50,502 nt of DNA from Clostridiales bacterium (GTDB lineage: Bacteria; Bacillota; Clostridia; Christensenellales; Aristaeellaceae): NCBI GenBank assembly GCA_022787165.1, contig JALFVL010000040.1, forward strand, positions 1 through 50,502, given 5' to 3'. Made by a program: the position numbers and the translations under genes. Below the pieces are notes generated by a model, which had not been told where the DNA came from, ran no database searches, and worked only from the letters and a program-made list of their open reading frames with translations. Of the stretch, positions 24,443 through 34,158 are shown piece by piece. Numbering within the stretch: position 1 is the stretch's first letter; each line of letters opens with the position of its first letter.

Positions 24443-25417
24443 TTATCGTTGTTCTTCCCGATCCCGAGCCTCTTCAATCCGACGAATGGCCCAGGCCGCA
24501 TGCTCTGCCACGGCGTCAAACGGCGACTCGGCCCATACCTGGAGCACGGGCAGATCTGACACCCTCGTTCTGTTTCCAGAAAGAAGCGCCGCCTGTGCGC
24601 GCACGCGCTGGGGGCGGGCGGCGTTTCGACCGATCTCCTCCGCGAGCCGGCGCACACTTTGTGAAAACACGCCTTCATCTGCGGTAACAAAGTCATCAAG
24701 CAAAAAACGGCCGCCCGGCATTTCCTCCATCTGAGGCTGCATCGGGCAGACACGCTGGCAAATATCACAGCCCAGCAGACGCATACCCATCCGCGTCCGC
24801 AGCTCTTCGGGCACGGCGATGCCCTCCATCATATAGTTGCGCATACAGCGCTCAGGATGACGCATTCCAAGCTCATCTATCGCCCCGGAGGGACACGCGG
24901 CGGCGCAGCGGCCACAGCGCAGGCAAGTCTCCTCGCCTGGCTCGCAATCCGCCTTGGGCGACGGCAATTCCGTCGCCATCAGGAGGATGACCACGCGCGT
25001 CCCAAAGCGCCGGGAGATCAGCAGACCGTGATGCCCGATCAGACCCAGGCCCGCCCGGATGGCCGCCGTCCTGGCCGGATAGGTGACATTGGCCCTGGCA
25101 CGGATGCCCGCCGCAAGCAGCCGAGATTCCAGCGCACGGGCCGCATGATAGGCCGCATTGGAGGCGGCATAATAGCTGTCGACAAAGACCTCACCGTCCT
25201 TCGCGAGCGCCGCAGGCCTGTAGGGCCAGAGCAGCACCATCAGGCTGCGTGCCCACGGGATTTCCTCCTCCGGGAAAAATCGCAGCTGCCTGCGCTCAGC
25301 GAGAGCGGGCTGCGCCTGCACCTGCCGGAAGGAGGCTTCAAACCCCTCCGTGCTGCAAAATCCGGCCTGTGCAAAGCCTGCCTCCAGCGCCCACGCGCAA
25401 AGCGTCTCCCGCTCCAT
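24443..25417 (-). CDS. queG: QueG-like epoxyqueuosine reductase
   Basis: A 324-residue iron-sulfur protein. Two 4Fe-4S motifs are present, CLRCGRCAAACP near 165 and CDICQRVCP near 222, with an extra Cys in HPERCMRN. The upstream segment RAGLGLIGHHGLLISRRFGT matches the QueG core that binds cobalamin. The last 60 residues resemble a HEAT-like helical repeat. QueG reduces epoxyqueuosine to queuosine in tRNA, which fits the tRNA-modifying miaA and miaB genes nearby, although it is not in their operon. Other reductases share these clusters, so the exact substrate is inferred. Confidence 0.82.
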   Translation of the reverse strand: MERETLCAWALEAGFAQAGFCSTEGFEASFRQVQAQPALAERRQLRFFPEEEIPWARSLMVLLWPYRPAALAKDGEVFVDSYYAASNAAYHAARALESRLLAAGIRARANVTYPARTAAIRAGLGLIGHHGLLISRRFGTRVVILLMATELPSPKADCEPGEETCLRCGRCAAACPSGAIDELGMRHPERCMRNYMMEGIAVPEELRTRMGMRLLGCDICQRVCPMQPQMEEMPGGRFLLDDFVTADEGVFSQSVRRLAEEIGRNAARPQRVRAQAALLSGNRTRVSDLPVLQVWAESPFDAVAEHAAWAIRRIEEARDREEQR

Positions 25418-25451
25418 TCCCGTTCCTCCATCAATCCGTTTTCTTCAATCG

Positions 25452-25485
25452 AAAATGCAAGAGAGCGGCCTGCAGCCGCTCCCCT
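25452..25485 (-). terminator. Intrinsic terminator after the glycosyltransferase gene
   Basis: Read leftward, GAGCGGC (25481-25475) and GCCGCTC (25469-25463) form a seven-base stem with a five-base loop, followed by TCTTGCATTTTC. The T-run is broken, so termination may be partial and could let transcription continue into the QueG-like gene. Confidence 0.55.
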
Positions 25486-25524
25486 CTCGACCCCTGAGCG
25501 TTCCTTGAGGCCGGTCAAGCCCAT

Positions 25525-26502
25525 TTATGCGGAAAGGTGCGTGCGCGTTTCTTCCGCCGAAGTGCTCCCCAGCTTCTGCCGGTCGCAAACCTGCTGAAGC
25601 TGGAATTCAAAATCGCGCTCATCCTTGGCTTGAAGGGTCGACAGAATCAGCCCTGCAATGAACAGCAGCAGCGCAGCCAGCAGCGTAACGCAGCAGGCGA
25701 TCAGCGTCGGAAAGCGCGGCACCAGTCCCGTGCGCAGGTATTCCAGCAGAACCGGGATGAAAAAGCCGACCGAAACGCAGCCGAGCAAAAGCGCCAGCAG
25801 GCCGAAAAACGCAAACGGTCTGTAGTTTTTATACAGCTTGGCAATCGTCAGGAGCACCCTGGCGCCATCGGAGAACGTGTTGAGCTTGGAGACGCTGCCG
25901 CTGGGCCTGTCCCGGTAATCGACGATTACGTTGCGCACCAGCATCCTCCGGTTAATCGCATGGATGGTCATATCCGTCTCAATCTCAAAGCCCTTGGCCA
26001 GAACGGGATAGGTCTTCACAAACGCATAGCTGAACGCGCGGTAGCCCGTCATGATATCCTTGATGTCGCTGCGGAAGAGCCCGTTGATCGCCGCGCGGAC
26101 GACGCTGTTGCCCATGTTGTGAAATGGGCGTTTGTTCTGCGTGAAATACGTGCTCGAAAGCCGGTCGCCCACGACCATGTCGGCCTGCTCCTCCAGCACA
26201 AGGCGCACCATCTCCGGCGCGTTTTCCGCCGGATAGGTATCGTCGCCGTCCGTCATGATGTAGCAGTCCGCGTCGATCTCCCTGAACATGCGGCGGATGA
26301 CATTGCCCTTTCCCTGCATGCGTTCGCGACGCACGACAGCTCCGGCCCGCGCGGCGATGTCCGCCGTCCCATCTGTGCTGTTGTTGTCATAAACATAAAT
26401 GGTTGCCTGTGGCAGCGCGCGCTTGAAATCAAGCACGACCTTCTCGATGGTGCGGCTCTCGTTATAGCAGGGAATCAGCACCGCTACGCTGTCTCTCATC
26501 AT
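25525..26502 (-). CDS. Membrane-associated family 2 glycosyltransferase
   Basis: A 325-residue GT-A enzyme (DPM1/GtrB-like) that probably moves a sugar from a nucleotide donor to a lipid carrier. The fold starts at once with VAVLIPCYNES, then YVYDNNSTDGT, GKGNVIRRMF and the metal-binding DGDDTYP. Two C-terminal membrane segments (about 215-240 and 255-285) follow. The start at ATG 26502 is chosen because the promoter's TATAAT overlaps the ATG at 26547, so that codon would not be transcribed; GGGAGC lies about 11 bases before 26502. Starting at 26547 adds 15 residues. No wall-polymer genes are next to it, so the acceptor is unknown. Confidence 0.85.
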   Translation of the reverse strand: MMRDSVAVLIPCYNESRTIEKVVLDFKRALPQATIYVYDNNSTDGTADIAARAGAVVRRERMQGKGNVIRRMFREIDADCYIMTDGDDTYPAENAPEMVRLVLEEQADMVVGDRLSSTYFTQNKRPFHNMGNSVVRAAINGLFRSDIKDIMTGYRAFSYAFVKTYPVLAKGFEIETDMTIHAINRRMLVRNVIVDYRDRPSGSVSKLNTFSDGARVLLTIAKLYKNYRPFAFFGLLALLLGCVSVGFFIPVLLEYLRTGLVPRFPTLIACCVTLLAALLLFIAGLILSTLQAKDERDFEFQLQQVCDRQKLGSTSAEETRTHLSA

Positions 26503-26545
26503 ATATTTCATTGCTCCCGTATCGTTTTTCGTCAATTTTGATTTC

Positions 26546-26574
26546 ATTATAGCACAATCCTCCCGAATTGCCTA
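26546..26574 (-). promoter_or_regulatory. Promoter of the glycosyltransferase gene
   Basis: Read leftward, TAGGCA (26574-26569), 17 bases, then TATAAT (26551-26546). The -10 box overlaps the furthest-upstream ATG of the gene. Confidence 0.55.
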
Positions 26575-26655
26575 TACGCTGCGCGAAGACAGAAACAGGA
26601 AAACGCCTGTCCAAAGCCGTTTGCGGCGCGAGCGTCTATCATAACCAGGAGCACA

Positions 26656-26690
26656 TCAAAAGCGGCATGCCTTCTCTGGGGCACGCCGCC
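26656..26690 (-). terminator. Intrinsic terminator after upp
   Basis: Read leftward, GCGGCGTGCC (26689-26680) pairs with GGCATGCCGC (26671-26662) with one G-U pair and an eight-base loop, followed by TTTTG. It starts about 12 bases after the upp stop. Confidence 0.8.
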
Positions 26691-26701
26691 TTCGTTTTTG
26701 T

Positions 26702-27382
<681 letters not shown>

Positions 27383-27384
27383 TT

Positions 27385-27413
27385 ATTATAGCATTTTGCC
27401 CTCCGTGCGGCAA
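27385..27413 (-). promoter_or_regulatory. Promoter of upp
   Basis: Read leftward, TTGCCG (27413-27408), 17 bases, TATAAT (27390-27385), with TG one base before the -10 (extended -10). It is divergent from the lgt promoter about 40 bases away. Confidence 0.75.
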
Positions 27414-27453
27414 GGGCTTCCCTGTTTTTTGTTTGACAGACTCCTGCCCTTGC

Positions 27454-27482
27454 TTGACACAAACCCGGGCGCGCGCTATACT
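27454..27482 (+). promoter_or_regulatory. Strong promoter of the lgt-pncB-recX operon
   Basis: A perfect TTGACA (27454-27459), 17 bases, TATACT (27477-27482). It is the best sigma-A match in the window. The leader of about 65 bases to the ATG at 27555 shows no clear structure. Confidence 0.85.
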
Positions 27483-27554
27483 AAGTCAGCATGAATTCGG
27501 GCAATATTAGATAGGAATACAAAGCACAGGAAGCCCTTTGACTGGAGGTTCATC

Positions 27555-28697
27555 ATGCTCAGCAGGCCCCTCTTTGACCGGATCGCTTTTCTTGGCATCA
27601 GCTGGTACGCCGTTTTGATTGTCGCCGCCATCCTCATTGGCCTCCTCCTGGCGAGCCGCGAGGCGCAGCGCCAAGGCTTCCCGCATGACACGATGGTCGA
27701 TTTTCTCCTGTATGCCATTCCACTGGCCATCGTCTTTGCGCGGCTGTATTATGTCGTCTTCCGTTTCAACAACTACGCGGACGATCTCCTCTCCATTTTT
27801 GATATCCGCCAGGGTGGTCTTGCGATCTACGGCGCGATCATCGGCGGGCTGATCGCTGCGCGCATCGTCTCTCGCAAGCATGGCCTGACAATGCTCGCCC
27901 TGCTCGACGTCATCGTCCCCTCCCTCGTGCTAGGACAGGCGATCGGCCGCTGGGGCAACTACATCAACATGGAGGCCTACGGCCTGCGCATTTCTGAGGA
28001 AGCGCTCCAGTTTTTCCCCTTTGCCGTCGAGATTCCTGTCGGCGAATTCTGGTACTGGCACATGGCCACCTTCTTCTACGAATTCTGCTGGGATCTGCTC
28101 GTCTTCGCGCTGTTGCTTGCCGTTCGCAGAAACCGCCGGCGCACGGGCGACGTCTTCCGCTGGTATCTTCTGGCCTATTGCGCCGGACGGACGGTGATTG
28201 AGGGTTTGCGGAATGACAGTCTGACCTTCATCAGCGACTTCGTGCGGATTTCCCAGGTCTTCTCCGCCGTTGCCGCCTTTGCCGTGGTCGTCTGCTTCTT
28301 CCTTCGCATTCGCGATCGGATCAGCGCCGTCATCGTTCTGCCGCTCATCAGCGCCGTCTTGTGCATGGTCACAACGTTCCTTGGAGAGTTTGAGCGCGGC
28401 GCGTACAGCTCGCTTTTCCGCTTTTCTCAGCTCAGCCTCGCGCTGATCCTCGTCTCTCAGCTTGCCATCGTCGTTCTTTGGACGTTGGACAGCCGCCGCT
28501 TCGATCCTGTCACCACATTTCCCCTTTTGCTGGACGCAGCGTTCATCGTCGGCCTGCTGATCGCCGGCATCGGCCGCGCCAATGCGGACAACACCTACTA
28601 CGTCTCCCTCAGGCAGTGCGCCGCGATGCTCCAGTTGATCCTCTGCGGCTGGCTCCTGTGCTACCGCTTTTGCCCGAACACCGATGAAAGAGAGTGA
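27555..28697 (+). CDS. lgt: Prolipoprotein diacylglyceryl transferase with a C-terminal membrane extension
   Basis: A 380-residue membrane enzyme that moves diacylglycerol from phosphatidylglycerol to the lipobox cysteine of prolipoproteins. Lgt motifs are FARLYYVVF near 55, QGGLAIYGAIIGG near 86, GQAIGRWGNYINMEAYG near 125 and GRTVIEGLRND near 212. The Lgt signature normally has Gln or Gly where NYINMEAYG has Met. Usual length is 260-290; the core ends near residue 255. The remaining 125 residues hold three or four further hydrophobic segments that I cannot assign. GGAGG lies six bases before the ATG. It is followed by pncB after six bases. Confidence 0.92.
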   Translation: MLSRPLFDRIAFLGISWYAVLIVAAILIGLLLASREAQRQGFPHDTMVDFLLYAIPLAIVFARLYYVVFRFNNYADDLLSIFDIRQGGLAIYGAIIGGLIAARIVSRKHGLTMLALLDVIVPSLVLGQAIGRWGNYINMEAYGLRISEEALQFFPFAVEIPVGEFWYWHMATFFYEFCWDLLVFALLLAVRRNRRRTGDVFRWYLLAYCAGRTVIEGLRNDSLTFISDFVRISQVFSAVAAFAVVVCFFLRIRDRISAVIVLPLISAVLCMVTTFLGEFERGAYSSLFRFSQLSLALILVSQLAIVVLWTLDSRRFDPVTTFPLLLDAAFIVGLLIAGIGRANADNTYYVSLRQCAAMLQLILCGWLLCYRFCPNTDERE

Positions 28698-28703
28698 TTT
28701 GTT

Positions 28704-30134
28704 ATGAGAAACCTGACCATGATGACGGATCTGTATGAGCTGACCATGATGAACGGCTATCTGCGTCATGGCATGAAGGACAGCCGCGCCTGCTTTGACG
28801 TCTTCTACCGCAAGCAGGGCGACATCACCTCTTACGCCATTGCGGCCGGTCTGGAGCAGGCTGTCGAGTACATCAAAAACCTGCACTTCAGCGACGAGGA
28901 TATCGCATACCTGCGCAGCCTCGGGATCTTTGACGAAGCTTTCCTTGCCTATCTCGCCGATTTCCACTTCACGGGAGACATCGCCGCCATCCCGGAGGGC
29001 ACCGTGATTTTCCCGGACGAACCCATTCTGCGCGTCATCGCCCCGATCATGGAGGCTCAGCTGCTGGAGACCGCGCTGCTCAACATCCTCGGCCATCAGA
29101 CGTTGATTGCGACGAAGGCCTCCCGCATCATTCAGGCGGCGCGCGGCGATCGCGTGCTCGAGTTCGGTCTGCGCCGCGCGCAGGGCCCGGACGCCGGCAT
29201 CTACGGCGCGCGCGCGGCGATTATCGGCGGCTTCCAGGCGACGAGCAACGTCCTGACCGGCCAGATGTTCGATGTTCCTGTCGGCGGAACGCACGCGCAC
29301 AGCTGGGTGATGTCCTTCCCCGACGAGCTGACGGCATTCCGCGCCTATGCAGACGTGTTCCCGAACCAGTGTCTGCTGCTGGTGGACACCTATGACACGC
29401 TGGGCAGCGGCGTGCCCAACGCGATCACGGTCTTTAACGAGCTTCGCGCGCGCGGCATCGAGCCCATGGGTATTCGCCTGGACAGCGGCGATTTGGCCTT
29501 CCTCAGCCGTCAGGCGCGCAGAATGCTCGACGAAGCCGGTTTCCCGAACGCGAAGATTTTCGCCTCCGGCGACATCGACGAGGAGATTATCTGGGATCTC
29601 AAGGCGCAGGGCGCGGCCATCGACGTTTGGGGCATTGGTACCAAGCTCATCACCAGCCTGGACAATCCCTGCCTGGGCGCCGTGTACAAGCTCGCCGCGC
29701 AGGAGATGAACGGCGTATTTGAGCCGCGCATCAAAATCTCTGAAAACCCGGCGAAGGTAACCAATCCCGGCATCAAGCAGGTGCTGCGCTATTACGACCG
29801 CCGCACAGGCAAGGCCCTTGCCGATCTGATCGCGCTCGACGACGAAAATCTCTCCGGCAGCGAACCGATCGAAATCTTTGATCCGGAGCACACCTGGAAG
29901 CGCATGACCCTGTGCGATTACGAGGCGCGCAGCCTCCTCGTTCCGGTCTTTGAAAAGGGCGAGCTGGTCTATGACCTGCCCACGCTTCACGAAATTGCCG
30001 ACTATCAGAAGTGCGAGCTCAATACCTTCTGGGACGAGTACAAGCGTCTGCACAGCCCGCACCGCTACAAGGTGGATCTCTCCGAGGGGCTGTACACGCT
30101 CAAGAGCCGGCTGCTTGGCCAGCGCAAGGCCTGA
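28704..30134 (+). CDS. pncB: Nicotinate phosphoribosyltransferase
   Basis: A 476-residue enzyme that makes nicotinate mononucleotide from nicotinate, PRPP and ATP, the entry of NAD salvage. Family features are MTDLYELTMMNGYL at the N-terminus, EFGLRRAQGPD near 152, GGTHAHSWVMS near 193, GIRLDSGDL near 256 and DVWGIGTKL near 308. Its length is that of the longer Gram-positive form. GAGAGTG before the ATG overlaps the lgt stop. Coupling to lgt is probably only transcriptional. Confidence 0.96.
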   Translation: MRNLTMMTDLYELTMMNGYLRHGMKDSRACFDVFYRKQGDITSYAIAAGLEQAVEYIKNLHFSDEDIAYLRSLGIFDEAFLAYLADFHFTGDIAAIPEGTVIFPDEPILRVIAPIMEAQLLETALLNILGHQTLIATKASRIIQAARGDRVLEFGLRRAQGPDAGIYGARAAIIGGFQATSNVLTGQMFDVPVGGTHAHSWVMSFPDELTAFRAYADVFPNQCLLLVDTYDTLGSGVPNAITVFNELRARGIEPMGIRLDSGDLAFLSRQARRMLDEAGFPNAKIFASGDIDEEIIWDLKAQGAAIDVWGIGTKLITSLDNPCLGAVYKLAAQEMNGVFEPRIKISENPAKVTNPGIKQVLRYYDRRTGKALADLIALDDENLSGSEPIEIFDPEHTWKRMTLCDYEARSLLVPVFEKGELVYDLPTLHEIADYQKCELNTFWDEYKRLHSPHRYKVDLSEGLYTLKSRLLGQRKA

Positions 30135-30169
30135 GTCCAGGTGCCGAAGATGAAAGGAGCGAAGCTGCG

Positions 30170-30802
30170 TTGCCTCCTCTGACCCTGCTGAGCGTCAAAC
30201 GCGTTCACGGCCGCGCAATTCTGTCTCTCTCGAGCGGCGAAACGCGCGTCATGCCCCGTGCGATGCTCAAGGAGCGACCCTACCGCGGCGGAACACCCTT
30301 TGACGAGAGCGCATTTGATGCCCTTCTGCGAGAGCGCTCCTACCCCTTTGCGATGGAGAAGGCCGTTTCTCTGCTCGCCATTCGTGCGAGGACAGAAAAG
30401 GAGCTTCGCGATGCGCTCTGCCAATGCGCTTATCCGGCGGAAACCATCGAGCGCGTGATGGCGCGGATGCGCGAGGCTGGCTATCTCAACGACGCAGACT
30501 TCGCGGAGCATTGGGCCGCTTCCCGCACGGGAAAGGGCATGGGCACAAGGCGCATTGGCATGGAGCTTCGGCGCAAAGGCGTGAGCAGCGAAACCATCGA
30601 GCAGACGCTCGGCGCGCTTGACGAAGACGAGCTCTTTGAGGGAGCGCTTCACATGGCGCGCAAGGCTGCCAGGGGCCGCAATCTTGCGCTGCCCGCCGAG
30701 CGACAGAAGGTATCCGCCGCTCTGATCCGCCGCGGATACGGCTATGACCTTGTGCGCAAATCCCTCGCGCAGCTTCTTGAAGAGCAGGCCCCGGAGGAGT
30801 GA
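30170..30802 (+). CDS. recX: Regulatory protein RecX
   Basis: A 210-residue protein, all helical in its second half, made of three-helix RecX repeats: LLAIRARTEKELRDAL near 65, VMARMREAGYLNDADFAEHW near 95 and ALIRRGYGYDLVRKSL near 185. RecX binds RecA filaments and limits their activity. The start is TTG 30170 behind AAAGGAG ten bases upstream; the open frame extends back into pncB but has no better signal. No recA is in the window. It ends about 20 bases before a bidirectional terminator. Confidence 0.88.
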   Translation: MPPLTLLSVKRVHGRAILSLSSGETRVMPRAMLKERPYRGGTPFDESAFDALLRERSYPFAMEKAVSLLAIRARTEKELRDALCQCAYPAETIERVMARMREAGYLNDADFAEHWAASRTGKGMGTRRIGMELRRKGVSSETIEQTLGALDEDELFEGALHMARKAARGRNLALPAERQKVSAALIRRGYGYDLVRKSLAQLLEEQAPEE

Positions 30803-30821
30803 ACAATCCCCGCACATAAAC

Positions 30822-30848
30822 AAAAGCAGGTTTTCGCCTGCTTTTTTT
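30822..30848. terminator. Bidirectional terminator between recX and coaBC
   Basis: AAAAGCAGG (30822-30830) pairs with CCTGCTTTT (30837-30845) around a six-base loop, with seven Ts on the right and AAAACAAA on the left. It can end transcripts of recX and of the converging coaBC operon. Confidence 0.9.
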
Positions 30849-30854
30849 ATGGCC

Positions 30855-32096
30855 TTATCGGAATGATCCACAGTCCCCCGCGCGCGCCCTGCGCAGCTCA
30901 AGCACACAGTCGAGAATCCGCTGCGCGACCTCGTCTTTGCTCATAAGCTCAAGCGCAAGGCTGCTCTCCCGGGTCATCAGCGTCACAATATTGGTGTCGA
31001 CGTCAAAGCCCGCGCCGGGCCGGGTCACATCGTTGGCGACGATCATGTCGAGGTTTTTGCGCGCAAGCTTGTCCCGGGCATGCGCCGAAACGTCATTCGT
31101 CTCCGCCGCGAAGCCGACAAAGACCTGATGTGGCCGCTTCTTCGCGCCAAGCGTTGCGGCTACATCCGGATTTTCGACAAGCTCAAGGGTCATGCCCACG
31201 CCGTCCTGCTTCTTGATCTTCTGCGGAGCGATTTCCTTGGCGCGATAATCCGCCGGAGCGGCCGCCTGAATGAGCACATCCTGTACGTCGACCCGCTCGC
31301 AGGCACGCTCAAGCAGCTCCTGTGTTGTCAGAATCGACACAAGCTCAACGCCGTCAGGCTTTGGCAGCGCGACCGGACCGCTGAGCAGCGTCACCTGCGC
31401 ACCACGCCTTGCCGCCGCGCGGGCGATGGCATAGCCCATCTTGCCGGAGGAACGGTTGGAAATATAGCGAACGGGATCGATCGCCTCGCGTGTCGGCCCG
31501 GCAGTGACCATGACGCGCAGACCTTCCATATCCCGCTTTTCACAGTCTTCAAGCATTTCTATGGCGCGCCGCACGATGACGGCGACATCCTCGAGCTTGC
31601 CTGCGCCGCTGTCCCCGCAGGCCAGATGCCCGCTTGCGGGCGCGACCACCTGCACGCCGCGCGCCATGAGCGTACGCAGATTCTCCTGCGTCGCGGGATT
31701 CTCCCACATGCCCGTGTTCATCGCCGGCGCGATCATCACGGGCGCGCGCGTAGCCAGCACGGTTGTGGAAAGCATGTCATCCGCAATGCCGCAAGCCATC
31801 TTGGCGATGATGTTGGCCGTCGCAGGCGCGATCAGAAAGAGGTCTGCCCGCTTGGCCAGCGCGATGTGCTCGACCTCCCACGTTGTGGGACGCTCGAAGG
31901 TATCGACCGCGACGGGATGCCCGCTCAGCGTTTCAAAGGTCGGCGGCGCGACAAACCGCGTCGCGTTTTTCGTCATCACCACAAAGACGTCCATGCCCCG
32001 CTTTTGCAGCAGACGAAGGATTTCACAGGCCTTATATGCAGCGATGCCCCCGGTCACCCCGAGGACAACGCACTTTTTTTCAGTTTTATCGGGCAT
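30855..32096 (-). CDS. coaBC: Bifunctional phosphopantothenoylcysteine synthetase/decarboxylase CoaBC
   Basis: A 413-residue fusion enzyme for two steps of coenzyme A synthesis. The N-terminal flavin-dependent decarboxylase (CoaC, to about 185) has GVTGGIAAYKA, the PAMNTGMW motif and ACGDSGAGKLE with the catalytic cysteine. The C-terminal synthetase (CoaB) has TAGPTREAIDPVRYISN followed by SSGKMG, and a lysine-rich IAPQKIKK near 290. The start is ATG 32096, six bases after AGGA; an ATG at 32117 adds seven residues. Its first 11 bases overlap the end of rpoZ. It is the last gene of the operon. Confidence 0.96.
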   Translation of the reverse strand: MPDKTEKKCVVLGVTGGIAAYKACEILRLLQKRGMDVFVVMTKNATRFVAPPTFETLSGHPVAVDTFERPTTWEVEHIALAKRADLFLIAPATANIIAKMACGIADDMLSTTVLATRAPVMIAPAMNTGMWENPATQENLRTLMARGVQVVAPASGHLACGDSGAGKLEDVAVIVRRAIEMLEDCEKRDMEGLRVMVTAGPTREAIDPVRYISNRSSGKMGYAIARAAARRGAQVTLLSGPVALPKPDGVELVSILTTQELLERACERVDVQDVLIQAAAPADYRAKEIAPQKIKKQDGVGMTLELVENPDVAATLGAKKRPHQVFVGFAAETNDVSAHARDKLARKNLDMIVANDVTRPGAGFDVDTNIVTLMTRESSLALELMSKDEVAQRILDCVLELRRARAGDCGSFR

Positions 32097-32307
32097 CGGC
32101 TTCCTGTGAACGCTCATAGGCGATCAGGCCGCGGTTGACCTCGTCAATCGCGATGGAGACGGGCATGTTCTCCTTATCCTTGGCATCGATGAGCGGCGGA
32201 ACGCCGTCAACCAGCTGGCGCGCGCGCTTGGAAACCTCGACGACCAGCGTATAGCGGCAGTCTGCCTTTTCAAGAAGCTGAAGGATCGTGGGATCGGTCA
32301 TGGACAT
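32086..32307 (-). CDS. rpoZ: RNA polymerase omega subunit
   Basis: A 73-residue small subunit that folds the beta-prime subunit of RNA polymerase. Family features are DCRYTLVVEVSKRARQL at 16-32 and the later IAIDEVNRGLI. It is at the short end of the family. GGAGG lies seven bases before the ATG. It lies between gmk and coaBC, the standard order in Bacillota. Confidence 0.95.
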   Translation of the reverse strand: MSMTDPTILQLLEKADCRYTLVVEVSKRARQLVDGVPPLIDAKDKENMPVSIAIDEVNRGLIAYERSQEADAR

Positions 32308-32334
32308 AGCGTTTCCTCCTCTTTCTCCCGCGCC

Positions 32335-32907
32335 TCAGGCCCTGTGCGCAGCCTGCATGTACACGCTGCGCAGCCGGTCATAAGCCGCGTCCAGATCATT
32401 GTTGACAATTTGATAATCGTATTCCGGCGCGCAGGGAATCTCCCGCTTTGCCGTCGCCAGCCTGGCGAGAACCTTTTCCTCCGTTTCGGTATGCCGTTCA
32501 CGCAGGCGGTGCTCCAGCTCCTCAAAGCTGGGCGGCAGGATGAAGATGCTCACGCAGTCGGGCATCTTTTCCCTCACCTGGCGCGCGCCCTGCACGTCGA
32601 TTTCCAGCACGACGTCAATGCCCCGGCTGAGCAAATTCACGACGTTTTCTCTCGGCGTTCCATAGCAATTTCCCGAAAACTCGGCATGTTCCAAGAAGTC
32701 ATTATTCTTGACGCGCCGCTCAAATTCCTGCCTGCTGATGAAAAAGTATTCTCTTCCATCCTGCTCGCCCTCCCGCGGCTCCCTCGTCGTCGCGGAGACG
32801 GAGTCGACAATCTGACCCTGAAACTCCTCAAGCAACCGCTTTTTCAGCGTCCCCTTGCCCACGCCGGACGGACCGGAAAAGACGATGAGCACACCTCTTT
32901 TGCCCAT
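32335..32907 (-). CDS. gmk: Guanylate kinase
   Basis: A 190-residue kinase that phosphorylates GMP to GDP with ATP. The P-loop is GPSGVGKGT at 12-20, the GMP-binding segment is SATTREPREGEQDGREYFF near 38-56, and EIDVQGARQV is near 101. It starts one base inside the remA stop (TAATG), which implies translational coupling. Confidence 0.97.
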   Translation of the reverse strand: MGKRGVLIVFSGPSGVGKGTLKKRLLEEFQGQIVDSVSATTREPREGEQDGREYFFISRQEFERRVKNNDFLEHAEFSGNCYGTPRENVVNLLSRGIDVVLEIDVQGARQVREKMPDCVSIFILPPSFEELEHRLRERHTETEEKVLARLATAKREIPCAPEYDYQIVNNDLDAAYDRLRSVYMQAAHRA

Positions 32908-33182
32908 TATGGTTCTTCCTCCTCAACAATCGTCGTGTTGTCCTTGATGTCAAACCGATGGGCAATCGTCTCCGGCTGAACCGCCGAGAGAATCACATGG
33001 TCGCTGTCTGAGATGATGACGGCGCGCGTGCGGCGGCCATAGGTGGCGTCGATCAGGCGCCGCTCCTCCTTGGCTTCCTGAATGATGCGCTTGACCGGCG
33101 CGGAGTCCGGGCCAATGATCGCGATGATGCGGCTGGATGAGATAAAGTTGCCGTAGCCGACATTGATAAGCTTGATTTCCAC
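32907..33182 (-). CDS. remA: Extracellular matrix regulator RemA (DUF370)
   Basis: A 91-residue DNA-binding protein. The family block [19 protein letters not shown] is at residues 4-22, followed by [12 protein letters not shown] and [15 protein letters not shown]. In Bacillus subtilis RemA forms rings that bind DNA and activates matrix and osmoprotection genes; in Clostridia its targets are not established. The acidic tail VEEEEP ends the protein. It lies 21 bases after yicC and overlaps gmk by one base. Confidence 0.94.
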   Translation of the reverse strand: MEIKLINVGYGNFISSSRIIAIIGPDSAPVKRIIQEAKEERRLIDATYGRRTRAVIISDSDHVILSAVQPETIAHRFDIKDNTTIVEEEEP

Positions 33183-33203
33183 GTTCTTCCTCCGCTTCCT
33201 GCG

Positions 33204-34076
<873 letters not shown>

Positions 34077-34106
34077 GAGGAATCCTCCTTTGCAGGTTTG
34101 GAAAAC

Positions 34107-34112
34107 ATTATA
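34107..34112 (-). promoter_or_regulatory. -10 box of the yicC operon promoter
   Basis: A perfect TATAAT (34112-34107) stands about 30 bases before the GTG start of yicC. The -35 region is weak (TTTCCT at 17 bases), so an activator may help. Confidence 0.55.
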
Positions 34113-34158
34113 CCACGGGGCCTCTCAAAAGGAAATCCCCCGTTGGAAAATCTCCGAG

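Noticed and set aside
27490-27513. Seven-codon leader frame before lgt
   Set aside because: It has no ribosome binding site and no attenuator structure follows it.
27930-30062. A 710-codon leftward frame opposite lgt and pncB
   Set aside because: It spans two genes and their junction in mirror register, so it is a composition artefact.
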